Origin: Flavobacterium sp. | Lineage (GTDB): Bacteria; Bacteroidota; Bacteroidia; Flavobacteriales; Flavobacteriaceae | Length of the DNA stretch: 64,000 bases | Reading direction: 5' to 3' | Assembly: GCA_027484725.1 (NCBI GenBank) | Contig: JAIXSK010000017.1 | Span: forward strand, 124,001-188,000 | Shown here: positions 42,763 through 52,274 of the stretch, piece by piece | Position numbering within the stretch: the stretch's first letter is position 1 | How the letters are laid out: every line of letters begins with the position of its first letter | The notes under the pieces: model-generated | Database searches by the model: none | What the model was told of the DNA's origin: nothing | Seen by the model: only the letters and a program-made list of their open reading frames with translations | Made by a program: the position numbers and the translations under genes

Positions 42763-44016
42763 TTATTCTTTTACAACACGCAAACTTTGCTGGCCAGCTT
42801 TCGTAGTTATCTGTACAATATAAACGCCCGAAGTCAATGCCTGCATCGACACTTTTGTTGTGGTTGTTGACATTAACTTTTGACCCGTCAAATTGTATAT
42901 TTCAACTTGACTGATGGGTTCTCTTGATTGAATATTGAGTTCGTTTCTTACAGGATTCGGAACAATTAAAATGGCATTATATTCAAAAGTGTTATTGGCC
43001 ATTGCATTGAGATGAACCGTTACCGGCAATCGATCAGGGCTTTCATAACCGTTGATGGTTTGGCTGGCATAATAGGTAACTCCATCTACCAAAACCGTTG
43101 ATAACGGCAGCGGATTGGCATTGACGTTTCGGCCTAAGCCATCATACCATTGAATGTTTTGGCCTTGAACAACTACATCAGCTAGCGTTTGCCCAGGAGT
43201 GAAGGTTTGGTCTTGATTGCCTATTGGAGCCGGAACTGCACTTTCATAAACGATAAAATCTGCCGAATAACTAAAACAGCCAATAAAACTATCAGTAGCT
43301 TTTACAGAATATACATGTATACCTCCGTCTTTGTGTGTATTGACTAAATAACTCGCTTGATTAGCATTAGAAATTGCAACACCTGCTTCATACCATTGAT
43401 AAATGTAATCTCCGAACAAAGACGTTGAAAGCAGTAAAGGTTGTACCACTGTAGTGCCCTGTACATAAATATAATCGTGATTGTCTTGTGTGGTAATTAC
43501 AGGCGTTTCAACCGGCAGAACAATAATGTTTACAGAAGTGCTAGAAGCACATTGACCCGGGTTAGGCGTAAATGTATACACTGTTGTAGCTTCATTACTA
43601 ACTGTGGCGGGGCTCCATGTGCCGATGATTCCATTAGTAGAAACTGATGGCAATACAGGAACGGGAGCGCCTGAACAAATAGGAGCAATTTGATTAAAAA
43701 CCGGGGTGACATTCGGTTCAATTCCGACGGCAACCGTATAACTTTCTGCTGGATTATTTCCATTGGCCGGAACCATATAGACAACCGTGTAGAACCCTGG
43801 CAGACTGGCTATAGGATAAATGGCTCCGGTAACAGCATCTAAGCTCAAACCTCCGCCTGAAGATGTAAAAATTCCCCCTTGTAGACCTGTAATGGTTGGA
43901 ACTTCTATCGGATTATCAATACAAAAAGTAAGGTTGCTGTATGAAAAACTGGTTTGCCCCTGAACTTGCAAAGCAACAAACATGAAAGATAATAATGCTA
44001 GTAATTTTATTTTCAT
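42763..44016 (-). CDS. T9SS type A sorting-domain secreted protein with Ig-like repeats
   Basis: 417 residues from ATG 44016. Signal peptide (MKIKLLALLSFMFVALQVQGQ, in part), then several beta-rich Ig/PKD-like segments (about 25-330) containing motifs such as GTWSPATVSNEATTVYTFTP (about 127-146) and YQWYEAG. The C-terminal ~75 residues are a type A sorting domain: VPNPVRNELNIQS, then VEIYNLTGQKLMS and LTSGVYIVQI, ending VVKE. It should be exported by the T9SS whose core genes lie at 10.8-15.4 kb and be released or anchored on the surface. Adhesion is plausible; no enzyme domain is seen. Confidence 0.9.
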   Translation of the reverse strand: MKIKLLALLSFMFVALQVQGQTSFSYSNLTFCIDNPIEVPTITGLQGGIFTSSGGGLSLDAVTGAIYPIASLPGFYTVVYMVPANGNNPAESYTVAVGIEPNVTPVFNQIAPICSGAPVPVLPSVSTNGIIGTWSPATVSNEATTVYTFTPNPGQCASSTSVNIIVLPVETPVITTQDNHDYIYVQGTTVVQPLLLSTSLFGDYIYQWYEAGVAISNANQASYLVNTHKDGGIHVYSVKATDSFIGCFSYSADFIVYESAVPAPIGNQDQTFTPGQTLADVVVQGQNIQWYDGLGRNVNANPLPLSTVLVDGVTYYASQTINGYESPDRLPVTVHLNAMANNTFEYNAILIVPNPVRNELNIQSREPISQVEIYNLTGQKLMSTTTTKVSMQALTSGVYIVQITTKAGQQSLRVVKE

Positions 44017-44052
44017 AAACAAATGATTCTGAGCGACTAAAATAATAAAAAA

Positions 44053-44080
44053 ACGCTCCTGTTTCTAGGAGCATTTTTTT
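44053..44080 (-). terminator. Terminator of the CBS gene
   Basis: Stem GCTCCT/AGGAGC flanked by A and T runs just past the CBS stop codon; probably works in both directions. Confidence 0.7.
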
Positions 44081-44498
44081 AATATTGTTCAATGAGATAT
44101 TTGATTAAATCCGTCGTCGAGACAATACCGACAAGCAAATCACCCTCAACCACCGGAAGCGCATGAAACTCGCGTTTGGCTAAAATTTCGGCAACTTCTT
44201 TGATGCTGGTATCAGGTGAGACGGTAACTAAATCACGCGCCATAACTTGCTCCAGCGAAAACATATTGTAAACAGTTACTTCTACATTGGTTTCGTCTTC
44301 GTCAATAGCATCGGCGTATGAAATTCTAAGCATATCTGTGTAGCTGAGCATGCCTAAAATTTTATTGCCATTGACTACCGGAATATGCCGAATGGGATGC
44401 TTTTTGAATAATTCCTCAGCCTTGGTTAAATCGTCGGTTAGATTGAGCTTTATGAGGTTTTTTGACATGATGGTCGATACCGGAACACGCTGTTTCAT
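44079..44498 (-). CDS. CBS-domain pair protein
   Basis: 139 residues composed of two CBS motifs: VSTIMSKNLIKLNLTDDL...RHIPVVNGNKILGMLSYTD (about 7-55) and VMARDLVTVSPDTSI...HALPVVEGDLLVGIVSTTD (about 85-132). CBS pairs bind adenosine nucleotides and act as energy sensors, usually fused to enzymes; a stand-alone pair must act through a partner that cannot be named here. Monocistronic, with its own terminator. Confidence 0.9.
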   Translation of the reverse strand: MKQRVPVSTIMSKNLIKLNLTDDLTKAEELFKKHPIRHIPVVNGNKILGMLSYTDMLRISYADAIDEDETNVEVTVYNMFSLEQVMARDLVTVSPDTSIKEVAEILAKREFHALPVVEGDLLVGIVSTTDLIKYLIEQY

Positions 44499-44810
44499 AA
44501 TTTTAGTTTTTGATGATTAACTGTATTAAAGTTAGCTCGTCAAAAGCAATCAAAATATGATAAAAGTCAACGAATGCTAGTTGCTTTAAAGAAACCTAAT
44601 TTTCTGCTGCACGATTTGGTTAAAGCTCCGCTTTGAAAATACGCAAAACAAAAAAACGCTCAAGCGAGCTTGGCCGTAACTCTGGCATCTTGAATTCAAA
44701 GAGAAAAGGGGTTGACTGCGTCTTACCCTCAAAGCTCCGCTTTGAAAATACGCAAAACAAAAAAACGCTCAAGCGAGCTTGGCGTTTTTTCTTTTTTGCG
44801 TATTTATTCG
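44499..44810. repeat. Gap with a 53-bp perfect direct repeat
   Basis: No gene. AAAGCTCCGCTTTGAAAATA... through ...GAGCTTGGC is repeated perfectly at 44622-44674 and 44731-44783. Each copy contains the palindrome CAAGC-GA-GCTTG; in the second copy this extends to ACGC/GCGT plus T runs and serves as the tRNA-Arg terminator. The rest of the gap shows nothing. Confidence 0.85.
44760..44790 (-). terminator. Terminator of tRNA-Arg
   Basis: Long stem AAAAACGC-CAAGC/GCTTG-GCGTTTTT with T runs on both sides, about 20 bases beyond the tRNA 3' end. Confidence 0.75.
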
Positions 44811-44884
44811 TGACCTCGGAGGGGTTCGAACCCCCAACCCTCAGAGCCGAAATCTGATATTCTATCCAGTTGAACTACGAGGCC
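44811..44884 (-). tRNA. tRNA-Arg, anticodon TCG
   Basis: Minus-strand cloverleaf: acceptor GGCCTCG/CGAGGTC (one G-U pair), anticodon stem TCAGA/TCTGA around loop TTTCGGC, T arm GGGGGTTCGAACCCC. Discriminator A; CCA not encoded. Reads CGA and other CGN codons. Confidence 0.93.
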
Positions 44885-44948
44885 ATTATTTAGATGTTTA
44901 GATTCTATGATTTTGAGACTTTAAGATCTTATTGTCTTAAAATCCTAT

Positions 44949-45398
44949 TTATGCTAATAACTTTTTAACCACCATAGAGATGGTTTTACCATCAGCTTGC
45001 CCCGCGAGCTCTTTAGATGCTATGCCCATGACCTGCCCCATGACTGCCATTCCTGAAAAACCGTGGTCTGAGATAATCTTAGCCACAGCAGCTTCAATTT
45101 CAGCTTCAGAAAGCTGCGCAGGTAAAAACTTTTCAATGACAGCAACTTGAGCGAGTTCGGGCGCCGCCAAATCAGCTCTGCCTTGCTCGGTATAAATAGT
45201 TGCGCTGTCTTTGCGTTGTTTGACCAAACGCTGCAATAATTTAATTTCTTCCTCAGCAGATAATTCTTCTTTGGCTCCGCTTTCAGTTTGGGCCAATAAA
45301 ATAGCTGATTTAATGGCGCGTAAAGCTTCGAGCGCCACGGTGTCTTTGGCGCGCATGGCGGTTTTGATTTCCTCCATGATGTTAGCAGATAAACTCAT
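44949..45398 (-). CDS. GatB/YqeY domain protein
   Basis: 149 residues, all helical. The YqeY pattern is clear: IMEEIKTAMRAKDTVALEALRAIKSAI (in part), then LLQRLVKQRKDSATIY (about 54-69), EKFLPAQLSEAEIEAAV (about 88-104) and the last helix QADGKTISMVVKKLLA. The fold resembles the tRNA-binding tail of GatB, but these stand-alone proteins have no proven role. In this window it follows ftsZ on the same strand after a 275-base gap holding a terminator and repeat copy C. Confidence 0.92.
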   Translation of the reverse strand: MSLSANIMEEIKTAMRAKDTVALEALRAIKSAILLAQTESGAKEELSAEEEIKLLQRLVKQRKDSATIYTEQGRADLAAPELAQVAVIEKFLPAQLSEAEIEAAVAKIISDHGFSGMAVMGQVMGIASKELAGQADGKTISMVVKKLLA

Positions 45399-45427
45399 CT
45401 GATTCGTTTTTTTAAGTGATACCTGTG

Positions 45428-45570
45428 TCCTGCCCCGGATGGACGTGTAAAGCCTTTTGCAGCGGGCGGATATTTTTCTTGGGCTGACCGAGCGACAAAC
45501 AGAAGCTTGGACAGACTAAAGAAAAAAACCGTCGAGCAAAAAAGCTTGCAACAACAGCCGGATTAGGCCC
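45428..45570 (-). repeat. 3' hairpin repeat element, copy C (long form)
   Basis: Read on the minus strand it begins GGGCCTAATCCGGCTG, then TTGCAAGCTTTTTT, a long inner hairpin, and ends AAAAGGCTTTACACG with CATCCGGGGCAGGA. Ends match copies A and B; the insert is longer. It lies about 100 bases downstream of ftsZ. Confidence 0.5.
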
Positions 45571-45619
45571 GACAAAACTACAAAAAATGTTCTAGAGTCA
45601 AAGTACTTTTAAAAACAAA

Positions 45620-45651
45620 ATACCCCGAAAAACAATAGCTTTTCAGGGTAT
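45620..45651 (-). terminator. Terminator after ftsZ
   Basis: Stem ATACCC(C/T)GAAAA closing on an 8-base loop with T-rich sequence, 22 bases past the ftsZ stop; end of the dcw transcript. Confidence 0.75.
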
Positions 45652-45673
45652 GTTTGAAATATGGCAAACGATT

Positions 45674-47617
45674 TTAGTCTACGTTGTCATGCAAAAATGA
45701 GTTGTTGGAACGCAATTGCACATCATCATTGCTATCGGTACCTAATGAAAGACGCGATGCTTGATTTTGGGCCGGATTGGTGGTAATGTCAATACCCAAT
45801 CTTTTGTAAGCTGGTTCTTTCTCAAACTCATCCATGCGCGATGGATTGTTGTGGAATTTATAGTTGAATTCTTTTAACTTTCTTCTACGCTCATCGGCTC
45901 TGAGTTTTAAAGTCTCTTCAATAGACATTTCCATCGGAGAAACATCTTCAAAGGCCGGTGAGAAATTTGAAACTTCTTCTACCTTTTTCATGGTGATGTT
46001 GAGCTCTTCAGCAATAGGCTCCTCAGCCACTGCAGCAGCTGGTTTAGAGTTGAGCAATTCGCTCTCAACTTCCATATATTCTTCAAGTGAATAACGAACA
46101 ATTCCCGTCTCATTAAGCTCAGTCATTGGAACCACTTGAACCGGTTGATTCACTACAATGTCTTTGGTTTCATTGCTGAGTTCAAAAATGATTTTGTTCT
46201 CATCAACTATGGCTGCTGGTTCGCTCACCGGCAAATCAAAAGTAAAGCTCGCTTGTTCTTGTTTGACTTCGGTAGCATCAACCACTTTAATTTCATTGAT
46301 AACATCAACAGCTGGTTTGGCTTCAAAGGTTGGTATTTCAAACGAAAGTGGCTGCGGAGCCGAAACGATTTCAAAAGTAACATCGAGGTTTTTGATGAAC
46401 TCGGTCATAGCGATGAGTTCGTTTTCGTTCAAAACAGGTTCAGCCGGAGCTTCATCTTCAATGAGTTCAAATACGATTTTTTCTTCCACCACCGGTGCGG
46501 CTTGCGGTTGCGCAACTTCAGTTTCTAACTGGAAAGAAGTTACGGGTTTGTTGGTCAAATCGCGCTCTATTTTGTGCTCTCCATCTAATGAATGGATGAT
46601 TTTTTTGGGTTCGGTATTGACGATTCCGTTTTGCTGATCAGCATTAAAACCGGTAGCGATGATGGTTACTGCAATAGCATCGCCTAAAGTTTCGTCTTCG
46701 CCCACACCCATGATGATGTTGGCATTATAACCCGCTTCAGTTTGGATGTAATCATTGATTTCTCCGATTTCGTCAATGGTGATCTCTGTGGTTCCGGAAA
46801 CGATGAGCAACAATACGTTTTTGGCTCCGGTAATTTTGTTGTCGTTGAGCAATGGCGAATCTAAAGCCGCCACAATAGCATCTTTGGCACGGTTGTCACC
46901 CATTGCAGTTGCTGAACCCATGATGGCGGTTCCGCTGTTTGAAAGTACGGTTTTGGCATCTTTCAAGTCAATATTTTGGGTGTAGTGGTGTGTAATAACT
47001 TCAGCAATCCCGCGTGAGGCTGTGGCCAAAACTTCATCGGCTTTTGAAAAACCCGCTTTAAAACCAAGGTTGCCGTATACTTCACGTAATTTGTTGTTGT
47101 TGATGACAATGAGTGAATCTACTTGTTTGCGCAATCTTTCAACACCTGCAAAGGCTTGATCTGATCGAACTTTTCCTTCAAACTGAAAAGGAATGGTCAC
47201 AATTCCAACGGTTAAAATATCTCTTTCTTTAGCCAACTGTGCAATTACCGGTGCGGCACCAGTTCCGGTACCACCGCCCATTCCGGCTGTAATAAATACC
47301 ATTTTTGTATTGGTGTCGAGCATCTTCTCAATATCAGCAATGCTTTCAAGAGCAGATTGTTGTCCTACTTCAGGATTGGCACCAGCTCCTAAACCTTCGG
47401 TCAAGTTTACACCTAACTGAATTTTGTTGGGAACCGGACTGTTTTGTAAAGCCTGTGAATCAGTGTTGCAAACAATAAAGTCTACACCTTTTATTCCCTG
47501 CTTGAACATGTGATTGATGGCATTGCTACCACCGCCACCTACTCCGATTACTTTAATCACGTTGGATTGATTTTTCGGTAAATCGAATGAGATTCCAAAT
47601 TCTGAGTTGCTTGTCAT
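45674..47617 (-). CDS. ftsZ: Cell division protein FtsZ
   Basis: 647 residues, far longer than the ~380 of E. coli. The tubulin-like GTPase body takes about 15-335, with GVGGGGSNAI (25-34), the signature GGGTGTG (114-120) and the T7 loop region near 210-220 (NIDLKDAKTVL). The extra ~280 residues are an acidic, low-complexity linker rich in Glu, Val, Pro and Ala, ending in a conserved basic block (RADERRRKLKEFNYKFH, about 580-597) and a short tail. Polymerises into the Z ring. Last gene of the dcw cluster; ftsA lies 56 bases upstream. Confidence 0.97.
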   Translation of the reverse strand: MTSNSEFGISFDLPKNQSNVIKVIGVGGGGSNAINHMFKQGIKGVDFIVCNTDSQALQNSPVPNKIQLGVNLTEGLGAGANPEVGQQSALESIADIEKMLDTNTKMVFITAGMGGGTGTGAAPVIAQLAKERDILTVGIVTIPFQFEGKVRSDQAFAGVERLRKQVDSLIVINNNKLREVYGNLGFKAGFSKADEVLATASRGIAEVITHHYTQNIDLKDAKTVLSNSGTAIMGSATAMGDNRAKDAIVAALDSPLLNDNKITGAKNVLLLIVSGTTEITIDEIGEINDYIQTEAGYNANIIMGVGEDETLGDAIAVTIIATGFNADQQNGIVNTEPKKIIHSLDGEHKIERDLTNKPVTSFQLETEVAQPQAAPVVEEKIVFELIEDEAPAEPVLNENELIAMTEFIKNLDVTFEIVSAPQPLSFEIPTFEAKPAVDVINEIKVVDATEVKQEQASFTFDLPVSEPAAIVDENKIIFELSNETKDIVVNQPVQVVPMTELNETGIVRYSLEEYMEVESELLNSKPAAAVAEEPIAEELNITMKKVEEVSNFSPAFEDVSPMEMSIEETLKLRADERRRKLKEFNYKFHNNPSRMDEFEKEPAYKRLGIDITTNPAQNQASRLSLGTDSNDDVQLRSNNSFLHDNVD

Positions 47618-47673
47618 ACTTTTTGGTATTTTGTATTCTTATTTATTATGTTGGGCTAATTCTAATGGTTTGT

Positions 47674-49098
47674 TTATTCTGCGTTGTCCAAAAATTCTTT
47701 GATTTTGTCTACATAACGATCAAAAAACGAACGGCGCATTTTACTTTCGGTTGATTCCGGCCGGATGAAAACTTCTTGCTCAGCCACCGGCTCAGGAGCT
47801 ACTTCTTGGACCTTTTCAAAAACCGGAACTTCTGGCTCGACCGCTTTTGGAATTTCAAATGGCTCAAATTTGCGCTCTACTTTTGGACTTGATTTTTCAG
47901 GAACCGTTTGCGACTCAATACGCACAGCACTTTGGGTCTGATTCTCAATACTATTCATCACCAAACCTACCGCTGTGGCATACAAAGGGCTAGATATTTC
48001 TTCGTCAGAGTTTCCGGCCAAATGCTCATTCGGATAACCAATGCGCGTGTCCATTCCGGTGATGTATTCCACCAGTTGTTTGATGTGTTTTAAGTTTGAA
48101 CCGCCACCGGTAAGCACAATTCCGGCAATGAGTTTTTTGCGCGGATCTTCGTGTCCGTAGGCTTTGATTTCGGCAAAAACCTGTTCAATGATTTCAACCA
48201 CACGAGCGTGGATGATTTTTGAAAGATTTTTAAGCGATATTTCTTTAGGCTCACGACCCCGCAACCCCGGAATAGAAACAATTTCATTGTCTTTATTCTC
48301 ACCTGGCCAAGCCGAACCAAATTTAACTTTGAGCAATTCGGCTTGTTTTTCAATAATCGAACAACCTTCTTTGATGTCGTCGGTAATTACGTTTCCACCA
48401 AATGGAATCACCGCAGTATGACGAATAATACCATCTTTGAAAATAGCCAAATCAGTGGTTCCGCCACCAATATCAATGAGCGCTACACCGGCTTCTTTTT
48501 CTTCTTGACTCAAAACTGCATCGGCTGAAGCCAGTGGCTCAAGCGTTAAGCCTGACAATTCAATGCCGGAGCTTTGCACACAACGACCTACATTGCGAAT
48601 CGACGAAGCCTGTCCCACCACTACGTGAAAACTGCTTTCTAAGCGGCCTCCGTACATGCCGATTGGTTCTTTGATCCCCGATTGACCGTCAATTTTAAAT
48701 TCTTGCGGCAAAACGTGGATGATTTCTTCACCTGGCAACATGGCCAATTTGTGGACTTGGTTGATGAGCAAATCAATATCTTTTCCGCTGATGACTTCTT
48801 CGGGATTGCTGCGGCTGATGTAATCTGAATGCTGAATACTGCGAATGTGTTGACCGGCAATGCCCACCACTACATCTTTGATTTGATATCCTGAGTTGTT
48901 TTCGGCCTCAAGAATAGCTTGCTGAATAGAATGGATGGTTTGGGTGATGTTATTGACCACACCACGGGCAACACCAAGACTTTTAGATTTTCCAACCCCT
49001 AAAATCTCAAGTTTTCCGTACTCGTTTTTTTTGCCAATCATGGCTACAATTTTGGTAGTTCCGATGTCAAGACCTACGGCAATGTTTTCTTTTTCCAT
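47674..49098 (-). CDS. ftsA: Cell division protein FtsA
   Basis: 474 residues of the actin-like FtsA fold: VGLDIGTTKIVAMIG (8-22), the FtsA-specific 1C subdomain (about 85-165), GVALIDIGGGTTDLAIF (about 207-223) and IVLTGGGSNLKHI (about 326-338). The last ~80 residues are an acidic linker and an amphipathic C-terminal helix (FFDRYVDKIKEFLDNAE) that attaches FtsA, and through it FtsZ, to the membrane. 6 bases after ftsQ. Confidence 0.96.
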   Translation of the reverse strand: MEKENIAVGLDIGTTKIVAMIGKKNEYGKLEILGVGKSKSLGVARGVVNNITQTIHSIQQAILEAENNSGYQIKDVVVGIAGQHIRSIQHSDYISRSNPEEVISGKDIDLLINQVHKLAMLPGEEIIHVLPQEFKIDGQSGIKEPIGMYGGRLESSFHVVVGQASSIRNVGRCVQSSGIELSGLTLEPLASADAVLSQEEKEAGVALIDIGGGTTDLAIFKDGIIRHTAVIPFGGNVITDDIKEGCSIIEKQAELLKVKFGSAWPGENKDNEIVSIPGLRGREPKEISLKNLSKIIHARVVEIIEQVFAEIKAYGHEDPRKKLIAGIVLTGGGSNLKHIKQLVEYITGMDTRIGYPNEHLAGNSDEEISSPLYATAVGLVMNSIENQTQSAVRIESQTVPEKSSPKVERKFEPFEIPKAVEPEVPVFEKVQEVAPEPVAEQEVFIRPESTESKMRRSFFDRYVDKIKEFLDNAE

Positions 49099-49104
49099 AA
49101 TCTA

Positions 49105-49827
49105 TTATTTGGTGCACACTACTTGTTGCGTGAACGTCAGATTTATCTTTTTATACCTATTGAGCAAACTGTCAACTTCAGCTTTTTGATAAAAGGCTTT
49201 GTAGTTGTTAAACTTTCGCTCAATGTTGATAGGTCGCCCAAATTCAATTGCGAATTGGTGTTCCCTGGTAAGCATTTTTAAGCTTCCGAGCGGCGTAATT
49301 TGAATTCCGATGATGTTTTTTTTCAAAAAGTCATCGTTGTAAATAACACGCAGCACTTGACTCAGTTCGCTTTGGTTTATGTTGTTAATTTCCCCCGAAA
49401 TGATTGGAACTCGAGCTGTAAATTCATCCGAAAGCGGCATTGTACCGCCCTGATAGTCAATGTAGAAAGACGCCTCTTCATTACACAGCCTGGCAATGGG
49501 TGTTTTTTGTTTGACCACTGCCTTTAAAACCCCGTCAATACTCACAAAAACCTCTGATTTTTCTATCATCGGATGGGCATCTACGGACTTTTCCAACCTG
49601 TTCAAATCTAAATCAACTTTTTGAATGCTTTGGGCCTGTGTTTTATTTTCTATTAACAATTTATTAACCACTTCAGCCCTGATAAATGGGTTCTTGTCAT
49701 TGATAAAAACGACTTTAGATTGGGTCAATTTTCGGTGCTCATTTCGGATAGACGAAAACGAAAATAAAAACACCACCACGCCAAACATGAGCATCAATCG
49801 AATGTTGTCCCAACTAAAAATTTTCAT
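49105..49827 (-). CDS. ftsQ: Cell division protein FtsQ/DivIB-like
   Basis: 240 residues. One N-terminal membrane segment (about 9-26), then a divergent POTRA-like domain (NPFIRAEVVNKLLIENK, about 46-62) and the FtsQ domain. Identity is supported mainly by position between murC and ftsA. FtsQ links cytoplasmic and periplasmic divisome parts with FtsL. Overlaps murC by 4 bases. Confidence 0.85.
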   Translation of the reverse strand: MKIFSWDNIRLMLMFGVVVFLFSFSSIRNEHRKLTQSKVVFINDKNPFIRAEVVNKLLIENKTQAQSIQKVDLDLNRLEKSVDAHPMIEKSEVFVSIDGVLKAVVKQKTPIARLCNEEASFYIDYQGGTMPLSDEFTARVPIISGEINNINQSELSQVLRVIYNDDFLKKNIIGIQITPLGSLKMLTREHQFAIEFGRPINIERKFNNYKAFYQKAEVDSLLNRYKKINLTFTQQVVCTK

Positions 49828-51164
49828 AGCAAAGATTCTTTAATAGATTTGACTAATTCACCAATATCTCCGGCCCCAATAGTAACAATAACGCGGCAAC
49901 CACTGTTTTTAATACTCGATATCAAATCAGATTTTTGAATGAGTTGCACTTTGGGATGGGTCATTTTTGACATGAGCCAACCGGAGGTTACCCCATCAAT
50001 AGGCAACTCGCGCGCCGGATAAATATCCAACAAAAACACTTGGTCAAAAGCAGATAAGCTCTGTGCAAATCCATCGACAAAATCACGGGTTCGACTGTAC
50101 AAATGCGGCTGAAAAACGGCCAACACCTTTTGGTTCGGATACAACTCCCGCACGGCTTGATGCACCGCGTTGATTTCGGTAGGATGATGCGCGTAATCAT
50201 CGATAAAAACCAAATCATCGGTTTTGATCTGAAACGAAAATCTGCGTCGGATTCCTTTGAAAGAAGCAAGTGCTTTTTTGATATCTTCAGTTGCTACACC
50301 ATAGGTATAAGCCATTGCAAAAGCCATGAGCGCATTGGTCAAATTATGCGTTCCGGGTAAGCTAAATGCAAAACCACTAAGCGTTTCAACAGGCGTTTGT
50401 ATGTCAAAAACGTAAGTACTGTTTTCAATACGGACATTAAAAGCTTTGAACTGAGCTTCTTTATTCACAGCAACAGTAACACCTTCAAGCGATAAGCCTT
50501 GAGCCACAAACAACTTGGATTTATCATCCACTTTATCGGCAAATTCAGCAAAAGAAGCTTCAATCGAAGCTTTATCGCCGTATATGTCCAAATGATCTGC
50601 ATCGGTTGAAGTCACGCAAGCGATATCGGGATGTAAATGCAAAAACGAACGGTCAAACTCATCGGCTTCTACCACGGTAACGGTTTTTCCGGAACCAATC
50701 AAGTTTGAATCATAGTTCTCGACAATTCCTCCCACAAAGGCAGTTACATCTACTCCGCTCTGATACAAAACGTGCCCGAGAATACTCGAAGTAGTGGTTT
50801 TTCCGTGGGTGCCGGCCACCGCAAAACAAAAAGTATCGCGGGTAATGATGCCCAGAACTTCGGCTCTTTTCTTAATCTGATAGTCGCGCTCTTGAAAAAA
50901 GTTCCACTCGGCGTGATGTACTGGAACGGCCGGAGTCACAACCACCAGTGTGTTATCGGGCAAAAAGGTGCTGGGAATTAAATCTATTGAATCTTCAAAG
51001 TGAATCAAAATTCCGTCTTGAACAAGCTCACGTGTGAGTTCGGTCTCGGTTTTATCATAGCCCGAAACTTGCTTGCCAATGCTTTTAAAATATCGGGCCA
51101 AGGCGCTCATACCAATGCCACCAATACCAATGAAATAAACGTTTTGAATTTGATTCAGATTCAT
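49824..51164 (-). CDS. murC: UDP-N-acetylmuramate--L-alanine ligase MurC
   Basis: 446 residues from ATG 51164 (MNLNQIQNVYFIGIGGIGMS, the usual family start; an ATG 27 bases upstream would overlap murG). Rossmann domain with GIGGIGMSALA, ATP-binding GTHGKTTTSSILG (about 110-122), and central-domain DADHLDIYG and DDYAHHPTEI (about 330). Adds L-Ala to UDP-MurNAc, the first step of the stem peptide. 5 bases after murG. Confidence 0.96.
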   Translation of the reverse strand: MNLNQIQNVYFIGIGGIGMSALARYFKSIGKQVSGYDKTETELTRELVQDGILIHFEDSIDLIPSTFLPDNTLVVVTPAVPVHHAEWNFFQERDYQIKKRAEVLGIITRDTFCFAVAGTHGKTTTSSILGHVLYQSGVDVTAFVGGIVENYDSNLIGSGKTVTVVEADEFDRSFLHLHPDIACVTSTDADHLDIYGDKASIEASFAEFADKVDDKSKLFVAQGLSLEGVTVAVNKEAQFKAFNVRIENSTYVFDIQTPVETLSGFAFSLPGTHNLTNALMAFAMAYTYGVATEDIKKALASFKGIRRRFSFQIKTDDLVFIDDYAHHPTEINAVHQAVRELYPNQKVLAVFQPHLYSRTRDFVDGFAQSLSAFDQVFLLDIYPARELPIDGVTSGWLMSKMTHPKVQLIQKSDLISSIKNSGCRVIVTIGAGDIGELVKSIKESLL

Positions 51165-51169
51165 CTGAT

Positions 51170-52273
51170 TTATATTTTTTGTGGCGGACATAACCGCACA
51201 ATTTCGTCAACTATGTCTTGAGTCGCGCGTGGTTTGGCCAGCGCTTTGATGTTTTCACTTAACAATTTTTGTTGGGCTTCATCAGCAATTAAGTTCGCAA
51301 ATACTTTTTCAAAATCGGCCTCAAGTTGGCTTTCGCGGATGAGAATAGCTCCATTTTTCTCAACAATCGCTTGGGCATTTTTGGTCTGATGATCTTCGGC
51401 CACATTGGGCGATGGTATAAAAATCACCGGCTTACCCACCAAACAAAGCTCTGAAACTGAGGATGCTCCGGCGCGCGAAATCACAAAATCAGCCGCTGCA
51501 TAAGCCAAATCCATTCGGTCAATAAAAGCGTTTACCTGAACATCTTTGCGCTCATTGTTGGATTGATACTGATCTAAATACAACTTACCACATTGCCAAA
51601 TGAGCTGAATGTTGTTTTGTGCAAAAAAATCCAGTTCGGCAGCAATGAGTTGATTGACTCGGCGCGCACCCAGACTTCCGCCCAAAACCAACAAAGTTTT
51701 TTGATTCGGATTTAAATGAAAATACGCTTGCGCCTGGGCCTTTTTCTCAGAAATATCCACCAAATCTTGGCGTACCGGGTTTCCGGTAAATTTGATTTTA
51801 TCGGCCGGAAAAAAACGCTCTAAATGTTCATAAGCTACACAAATACTGGCTGCTTTTTTACCCAATAATTTATTGGTAATACCCGGATAAGAATTTTGCT
51901 CTTGCACCAGCGTTGGAATTCCGACAGCATTGGCCATTTGCAACAACGGACCGCTGGCAAAACCGCCGGTGCCAATTACGACATCGGGTTTAAATTGTTT
52001 GATAATTGATCTTGATTTGAACAAACTGCTCATGAGTTTAAACGGAAACATTGCATTGTCTAAAGTCAACCGGCGTTGCAAACCTGCAATCCACAAGCCT
52101 TTGATGGCATAGCCTGCCTGAGGCACCTTTTGCATTTCCATTTTATCGCTGGCACCCACAAACAAAAAGGCAGCATCCGGAAAACGCTTTTTGAGTTCGT
52201 TGGCAATGGCAATAGCCGGATAAATATGACCTCCGGTTCCGCCTCCGCTGAGTATGAATTTTAAACCGGCCAT
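51170..52273 (-). CDS. murG: MurG: lipid II-forming GlcNAc transferase
   Basis: 367 residues, GT-B fold. Donor/acceptor loops [15 protein letters not shown] (10-24), [11 protein letters not shown] near 100, and the C-terminal UDP-GlcNAc-binding region with [25 protein letters not shown] (in part; about 265-290) and EDHQTKNA. Membrane-associated enzyme on the cytoplasmic face that adds GlcNAc to lipid I. 1 base after ftsW. Confidence 0.96.
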   Translation of the reverse strand: MAGLKFILSGGGTGGHIYPAIAIANELKKRFPDAAFLFVGASDKMEMQKVPQAGYAIKGLWIAGLQRRLTLDNAMFPFKLMSSLFKSRSIIKQFKPDVVIGTGGFASGPLLQMANAVGIPTLVQEQNSYPGITNKLLGKKAASICVAYEHLERFFPADKIKFTGNPVRQDLVDISEKKAQAQAYFHLNPNQKTLLVLGGSLGARRVNQLIAAELDFFAQNNIQLIWQCGKLYLDQYQSNNERKDVQVNAFIDRMDLAYAAADFVISRAGASSVSELCLVGKPVIFIPSPNVAEDHQTKNAQAIVEKNGAILIRESQLEADFEKVFANLIADEAQQKLLSENIKALAKPRATQDIVDEIVRLCPPQKI

Positions 52274-52274
52274 A

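Noticed and set aside
44633..44857. Open frame of 74 codons ending SEGFEPPTLRAEI
   Set aside because: This C-terminal string is the well-known false protein produced by reading through a tRNA gene on the opposite strand; the rest is the 53-bp repeat.
46136..46637. Frames of 130 and 159 codons antisense to the ftsZ linker
   Set aside because: Low-complexity mirror of the acidic linker, without promoter or recognisable fold.
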